Made by a program: the position numbers and the translations under genes
Notes under the pieces: generated by a model
The model's input: only the letters and a program-made list of their open reading frames with translations
Told to the model about the DNA's origin: nothing
The model's database searches: none
Shown here: piece after piece, positions 60,395-64,000 of the stretch
Position numbering within the stretch: the stretch's first letter is position 1
Layout of the letters: each line of letters opens with the position of its first letter
NCBI RefSeq assembly: GCF_030378205.1
Contig: NZ_CP127385.1
Coordinates: forward strand, 4,938,001 to 5,002,000
Length of the DNA: 64,000 bases
Direction of reading: 5' to 3'
Source: Bradyrhizobium sp. NP1
GTDB taxonomy: Bacteria; Pseudomonadota; Alphaproteobacteria; Rhizobiales; Xanthobacteraceae

Positions 60395-61666
60395 GTGCAA
60401 AGGGGTCTAACAATTTTCAAATTGCTCGCGGCGGGTATCTTCGCCGGCCTGCTCTGCGGAACGACGCCGGTTGCCGCGCAGAATTTCACCCAGTGGGGGT
60501 GGCCGCAGCCCTATGAAAAGATCTCCGACAAATCCATCGCATGGCTCAAAGAAAAGGGCTGGTGGCCCCTCACAGTTGGCTGGCAGGGGCCGTTCTCCGG
60601 TCAGAACACGATCAATGTCGTAATGGACAAGGAGGGATTGCTCGCAAAGCGCGGCGTTGACGCAAAATTCCAGGCGTTCGCTTCCGGTCCTGAAGTCAAC
60701 GAAGCTGTTGCAGCCGCCCGGATTCAAGTCGGCAATGGCGGCAACTTTCCGTTCACGTCATTGCTGGATCGCGGCGTGCCGGTGCGTGCTATCGCGGTGG
60801 TTGCGCCGAACCTGAAACATTCGACAGTGGTTCCGCTCGATTCGCCTATTAAAACGCTCGCTGACTTCAAGGGAAGCAATCCACCTGCGACGATCGGCAT
60901 CGTCACCGGCTCATCGGCTGAATTCTATTTCACGCAAGCCGCCGAAGTGGTTGGCCTTCAGATCGGCAAAGACGTGATTTTGAAAAATATGCCGCCCGCC
61001 GAACAGTCGCTGATGGTGAAAGGCATCGGTGGCGTCGTACCATGGGAGCCGACGGTCACGATCATCACTGAAGAGCGAAAGACAGGTCACGAGGTCGATA
61101 CCATTTTCCCCTATAACTTCTATGAAGGGCGCTTCTACGTCCGGCAAGAATTAATCGACAATGTACCTGACGTCGTGCAAGCAATCAGCGATGCCTTCAC
61201 GGAAGCGACACTCTGGATCAGGCTTAACCCCGACACAGCAGCTGACTATCTCGCTGCTGAGCCCATTCTGAAGACATTCGGCAAGCCGCTCCTTCTGCAG
61301 CAAACGCAGCTCTATAATAATCTCTATAAGCCGACCTACAGCTATCCTTTCGCGAAGATGTGGGGCGAAGAAGATTCGCGCATTGCTAAATGGCTGAAGG
61401 AGCGAAACCGCATCACCAAACCGCTCAGCGCAAAAGACTATGAAGATTCTTTCGATCAGCGTTTCATGCAAAAGACCTATGAAAGACTTGGCTGGAAAGT
61501 GCCAGAGCGCGCTCCATTCTTGCCGGCGAATTGGCCGGGCAAAGTTGGCCAGTTACCGTATCCGGCTTATGACAATGCTTTGACATTGAAACAGCCTCAG
61601 CAATGGCCGGAGGCTGGCGATCTGACGAGGCCCTGGACCTTCAACGGTAAGACCTACAACCCCTGA
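60395..61666 (+). CDS. NitT/TauT-type ABC transporter substrate-binding protein
   Basis: A 423-residue periplasmic protein with a signal peptide (LLAAGIFAGLLCGTTPVAA) and the SsuA/TauA-like fold: NTINVVMDKEGLLAKRGVDA, AAARIQVGNGGNFPFTSLLD, and IGIVTGSSAEFYFTQAAEVV. It starts at GTG 60395 with GGGAGG six bases upstream; an ATG four bases earlier is in another frame. It follows the AccB gene by about 100 bp. The ligand may be the substrate of the carboxylase system. Confidence 0.88.
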   Translation: MQRGLTIFKLLAAGIFAGLLCGTTPVAAQNFTQWGWPQPYEKISDKSIAWLKEKGWWPLTVGWQGPFSGQNTINVVMDKEGLLAKRGVDAKFQAFASGPEVNEAVAAARIQVGNGGNFPFTSLLDRGVPVRAIAVVAPNLKHSTVVPLDSPIKTLADFKGSNPPATIGIVTGSSAEFYFTQAAEVVGLQIGKDVILKNMPPAEQSLMVKGIGGVVPWEPTVTIITEERKTGHEVDTIFPYNFYEGRFYVRQELIDNVPDVVQAISDAFTEATLWIRLNPDTAADYLAAEPILKTFGKPLLLQQTQLYNNLYKPTYSYPFAKMWGEEDSRIAKWLKERNRITKPLSAKDYEDSFDQRFMQKTYERLGWKVPERAPFLPANWPGKVGQLPYPAYDNALTLKQPQQWPEAGDLTRPWTFNGKTYNP

Positions 61667-61686
61667 GGTTTCGACACGAACGAAAA

Positions 61687-61718
61687 GCCGCAAGGGTTTT
61701 GAAGTAAAACCTCGCGGC
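61687..61718 (+). promoter_or_regulatory. Intercistronic stem-loop after the binding-protein gene
   Basis: GCCGC pairs with GCGGC, and TTTT with AAAA inside, giving a long imperfect hairpin between the binding-protein stop and the permease start. There is no T-run after it, so it is not a simple terminator. Such hairpins can protect the upstream message and allow more binding protein than permease. Confidence 0.4.
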
Positions 61719-61731
61719 ACTGGAACCGCGA

Positions 61732-62622
61732 ATGAGAGTCATGGATCAGCTTGATAGAGATCATATCGCACCAGTGGACGAAACTGCACTATCTTCGTCG
61801 CAAGAAGTCGCGCCCGCGAGAACAATTTCGCCGCTGGGCGTGCGTTTGTTCTGGATTCTTTCCGCGCTGCCGAACTTCGCCTTGTTGATTTTTCTAGTTC
61901 TCGCGTGGCAATTCGCATCTAAGGTTTGGCTGCCGAGCATCGATCCACACATGGCGGTGCTGATGCCAGCGCCGTCCTCGATCGCCACCACAGCAGCGGG
62001 CATGATTGCGTCGGGTGAGCTCTGGTATCACCTGCTCGCCAGCCTAAAGCGCGAGGCGGTTGCATTTCTGCTATCCGCAAGCGCCATCCCCCTTGGGATC
62101 GCGATGGGCTGGTGGCGGATGGTGTACAATCAAGTAAGCCCGATCATGGAAATCCTGCGTCCGATTCCGCCACTGGCCTGGATTCCACTCAGTATTTTGT
62201 GGTTCGGGTTGGGGGACGAACAAAATGAATTCATCATTTTCCTGGGCATGTTTTTTCCGATCCTTGTAAATACGATCATTGGCGTAAAAAATATCGAGCC
62301 TAATTTGGTACGCGCGGCGCGCAGCTTGGGTGCTCCTGAATATAAGGTGCTCACACGCGTCGTATTCAAAGGCGCACTCCCACAGATCATAACTGGCGTG
62401 CGCATCGGTCTCGGTGTCGGCTGGATGGCGTTAGTTGCTGCTGAACTTGTTGGCGCGAATTCCGGTCTTGGTTTTCTCATCAACGATGCTCGCAGCATGT
62501 TGCGAACGGACATTATAGTGGTCGGTATGCTGGCGATCGGACTGATTGGATTGTTGATCGACAGTGCAATTCGCATTTTGAGCCGCCGTTTGCTGCCGTG
62601 GTCGTTGGCGCTTAGCAGGTAG
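61732..62622 (+). CDS. NitT/TauT-type ABC transporter permease
   Basis: A 296-residue membrane protein with six helices. The EAA-type loop that meets the ATPase is [20 protein letters not shown], and the family segment [20 protein letters not shown] precedes it. [20 protein letters not shown] closes the core. ATG 61741 is an alternative start. It ends eight bases before the ATPase gene. Confidence 0.92.
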   Translation: MRVMDQLDRDHIAPVDETALSSSQEVAPARTISPLGVRLFWILSALPNFALLIFLVLAWQFASKVWLPSIDPHMAVLMPAPSSIATTAAGMIASGELWYHLLASLKREAVAFLLSASAIPLGIAMGWWRMVYNQVSPIMEILRPIPPLAWIPLSILWFGLGDEQNEFIIFLGMFFPILVNTIIGVKNIEPNLVRAARSLGAPEYKVLTRVVFKGALPQIITGVRIGLGVGWMALVAAELVGANSGLGFLINDARSMLRTDIIVVGMLAIGLIGLLIDSAIRILSRRLLPWSLALSR

Positions 62623-62630
62623 GAAGTCGC

Positions 62631-63413
62631 ATGGGTCGGTTGACGGTAAAAGGACTTTCGAAAATCTACGGCGATGCGAATTCAGCGGAGAGCGTCACTG
62701 CGCTTCGAAATGTTTCCTTCGAGGTTCCCGATAATCAATTTTGTTCGATCCTCGGCCATAGTGGATGCGGAAAGACGACCCTTCTCAATATTGCTGCCGG
62801 CTTCGAGAAGCCAACGACGGGTACTGTGATGGTGGACGATCAACCGATCAGTGCGCCAGGCTGGAAAAACACAATGATCTTTCAGGACTATGCCCTATTT
62901 CCTTGGGCGAGTGTCTCGGAAAATATCGCGTTTGGACTCGAGATGAAAAACATGCCGAGCCACAAGCGTCTCGACACTACACAATATTTTATTGGCCTCG
63001 TAGGGCTGGAGGGATTCGAGGATAAATACCCTCATCAGTTGTCCGGCGGCATGCGGCAGCGGGTTGCTATTGCACGTGCACTTGCTGTCCGCCCACAACT
63101 CTTATTGATGGATGAGCCGTTCGCAGCGCTGGACGCGCAGAACCGTACTTTCATGCAAGACGAGCTTGTTCGTATCTGGCAACGCGAGCCGAAAACTGTA
63201 ATGTTGGTTACGCACAGTATTGATGAAGCGATCAAGCTCTCTGACTGCATAGCGGTGATGGCTCGTCGTCCTGGGCACGTGAAGGAGTTCATTCAGGTTA
63301 GCTTGCCGCGGCCTCGTAACGAAGACGACGCCGCCTACCTCGCCTTGAAACGTAAATTGCGGGATTTGATCCATGACGAAATCGACGATCGGCGTGTGCA
63401 AAACTTCAATTAA
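62631..63413 (+). CDS. NitT/TauT-type ABC transporter ATP-binding protein
   Basis: A 260-residue ATPase of the SsuB/TauB class. Walker A is [13 protein letters not shown], the Q-loop is [14 protein letters not shown], the signature is [16 protein letters not shown], Walker B is [16 protein letters not shown], and the H-loop is [10 protein letters not shown]. It completes the importer. It converges on the SDR at the right edge with only five bases between stops. Confidence 0.94.
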   Translation: MGRLTVKGLSKIYGDANSAESVTALRNVSFEVPDNQFCSILGHSGCGKTTLLNIAAGFEKPTTGTVMVDDQPISAPGWKNTMIFQDYALFPWASVSENIAFGLEMKNMPSHKRLDTTQYFIGLVGLEGFEDKYPHQLSGGMRQRVAIARALAVRPQLLLMDEPFAALDAQNRTFMQDELVRIWQREPKTVMLVTHSIDEAIKLSDCIAVMARRPGHVKEFIQVSLPRPRNEDDAAYLALKRKLRDLIHDEIDDRRVQNFN

Positions 63414-63418
63414 AGAAA

Positions 63419-64000
63419 TTACTGGGCAGTCCATCCGCCATCCATTGCTATGGTCGCCCCGCGAATTTGCGAAGCCGCATCCGAACAGAGAAAGACGGCA
63501 AGAGCGCCAAGTTGCTCTGGCGTCACAAATTCCAGCGATGGTGTCTTTTCACTAAGAAATGAGAGTCTTGCCTGATCGACGCTTATTTTCTCTTTTTCGA
63601 TGCGTGCCTCAATCTGCTTTTGCATGAGCGGCGTCAACACAAAGCCCGGACAAATGGCATTGCATGTTACGCAGGTCTTCGCCGTTTCAAGCGCAACCGA
63701 TTTCGTAAAACCTACAACGCCATGCTTTGCCGCAACATATGCTGACTTTTCGGGGCTTGCTACAAGCCCGTGAGTACTGGCGATATTGATGATGCGGCCC
63801 CAATTCCGCTTCAACATGCCCGGCAATACCGCGCGAGTTGCATAAAAGACAGACGATAGATTGACCGCAATGAGCGCCTCCCACCGTTCAGGCGGAAATT
63901 CCGTTACTGGCGCAACGTGCTGTATTCCCGCGTTATTGACGAGAACATCGAGCTGGCCGAACTCGTCTTCGACACGTCTAATCATTCCTACAAGCTGTTG
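63419..64000 (-). CDS. SDR, 3-hydroxybutyrate dehydrogenase-like (partial, runs off right edge)
   Basis: The visible 193 residues lack the N-terminal cofactor loop, which lies beyond the window. They show the segment GQLDVLVNNAGIQHVAPVTE, catalytic Ser in IINIASTHGLVA, YVAAK, and the C-terminus IRGATIAMDGGWTAQ. The segments NNAGIQHVAPV and CPGFVLTPLMQKQIE are typical of D-3-hydroxybutyrate dehydrogenases. A hydroxybutyrate/acetoacetate enzyme would fit beside a BKACE, which makes or uses acetoacetyl units. Confidence 0.88.
   Translation of the reverse strand, partial: QQLVGMIRRVEDEFGQLDVLVNNAGIQHVAPVTEFPPERWEALIAVNLSSVFYATRAVLPGMLKRNWGRIINIASTHGLVASPEKSAYVAAKHGVVGFTKSVALETAKTCVTCNAICPGFVLTPLMQKQIEARIEKEKISVDQARLSFLSEKTPSLEFVTPEQLGALAVFLCSDAASQIRGATIAMDGGWTAQ

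Noticed and set aside
1..64000. Search for tRNA or rRNA genes, CRISPR arrays, toxin-antitoxin pairs, phage structural genes and defence systems.
   Set aside because: None seen by reading; the only mobile-element traces are the transposase end near 13.5 kb and the broken integrase near 41 kb.

Overview
The window reads as a chromosomal stretch of an alphaproteobacterium, most likely a Bradyrhizobium-like soil rhizobial relative. This is an inference from the GC-rich codon use, the density of catabolic operons with dedicated solute-binding proteins, and the type of RTX and TPR/glycosyltransferase proteins present. About 60 genes are packed into at least five degradation or uptake modules with little core metabolism. 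I see no tRNA, rRNA, CRISPR array or complete mobile element.

Region 1 (154-13449) holds a DppBCDF-type peptide/opine ABC transporter, a PuuE-like NodB-fold deacetylase, a MarR regulator, a phthalate-type Rieske oxygenase with its FAD reductase, a flavin reductase, an extracellular solute-binding protein, a RutA-like LLM flavin monooxygenase and an SDR. Five near-identical TTGYG-NNN-CRCAA palindromes sit on the -35 hexamers of its promoters, which ties the scattered operons into one regulon. Region 2 (13857-21808) is a CoA-linked module: alpha-methylacyl-CoA racemase, acyl-CoA ligase, a lone branched-chain-type binding protein, MDR oxidoreductase, crotonase, epoxide hydrolase and TetR. A degraded transposase end separates regions 1 and 2.

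Region 3 (22233-38038) is a meta-cleavage pathway. It has a LigAB-type extradiol dioxygenase, a class II aldolase-type decarboxylase candidate, a C-C hydrolase, 2-hydroxypentadienoate hydratase, acylating acetaldehyde dehydrogenase, 4-hydroxy-2-oxovalerate aldolase, an aromatic-acid MFS importer, a dienelactone-hydrolase relative, a RidA protein, an outer-membrane protein and a HyuA/HyuB pair. The HyuB protein carries an acetone-carboxylase-gamma-like zinc ribbon. Two HutC-type GntR paralogues accompany the region, and an identical 14-bp box lies upstream of the outer-membrane and dioxygenase genes.

Region 4 (about 38.2-41.4 kb) is a decayed junction. It contains a LuxR-type remnant, a TPR/glycosyltransferase protein, the 3' end of an RTX gene, and a frameshifted tyrosine integrase whose 5' end is missing at the same point where the RTX fragment begins.

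Region 5 (41422-52188) has an IclR regulator and an enolase-superfamily enzyme facing a long rightward operon: a TctCBA transporter, an amidohydrolase, two Rieske ferredoxins flanking a plant-type ferredoxin reductase, a 54-residue orphan, a TSUP exporter, a quinone oxidoreductase and an SDR. No terminal oxygenase is visible for this electron-transfer set. Region 6 (52352-64000) contains a split biotin-dependent carboxylase (AccC, PycB-like carboxyltransferase, AccB) with a BKACE beta-keto-acid cleavage enzyme, an MHS-type MFS carrier, an SDR, a second TSUP, an IclR regulator and a NitT/TauT ABC importer. A hydroxybutyrate-dehydrogenase-like SDR runs off the right edge.
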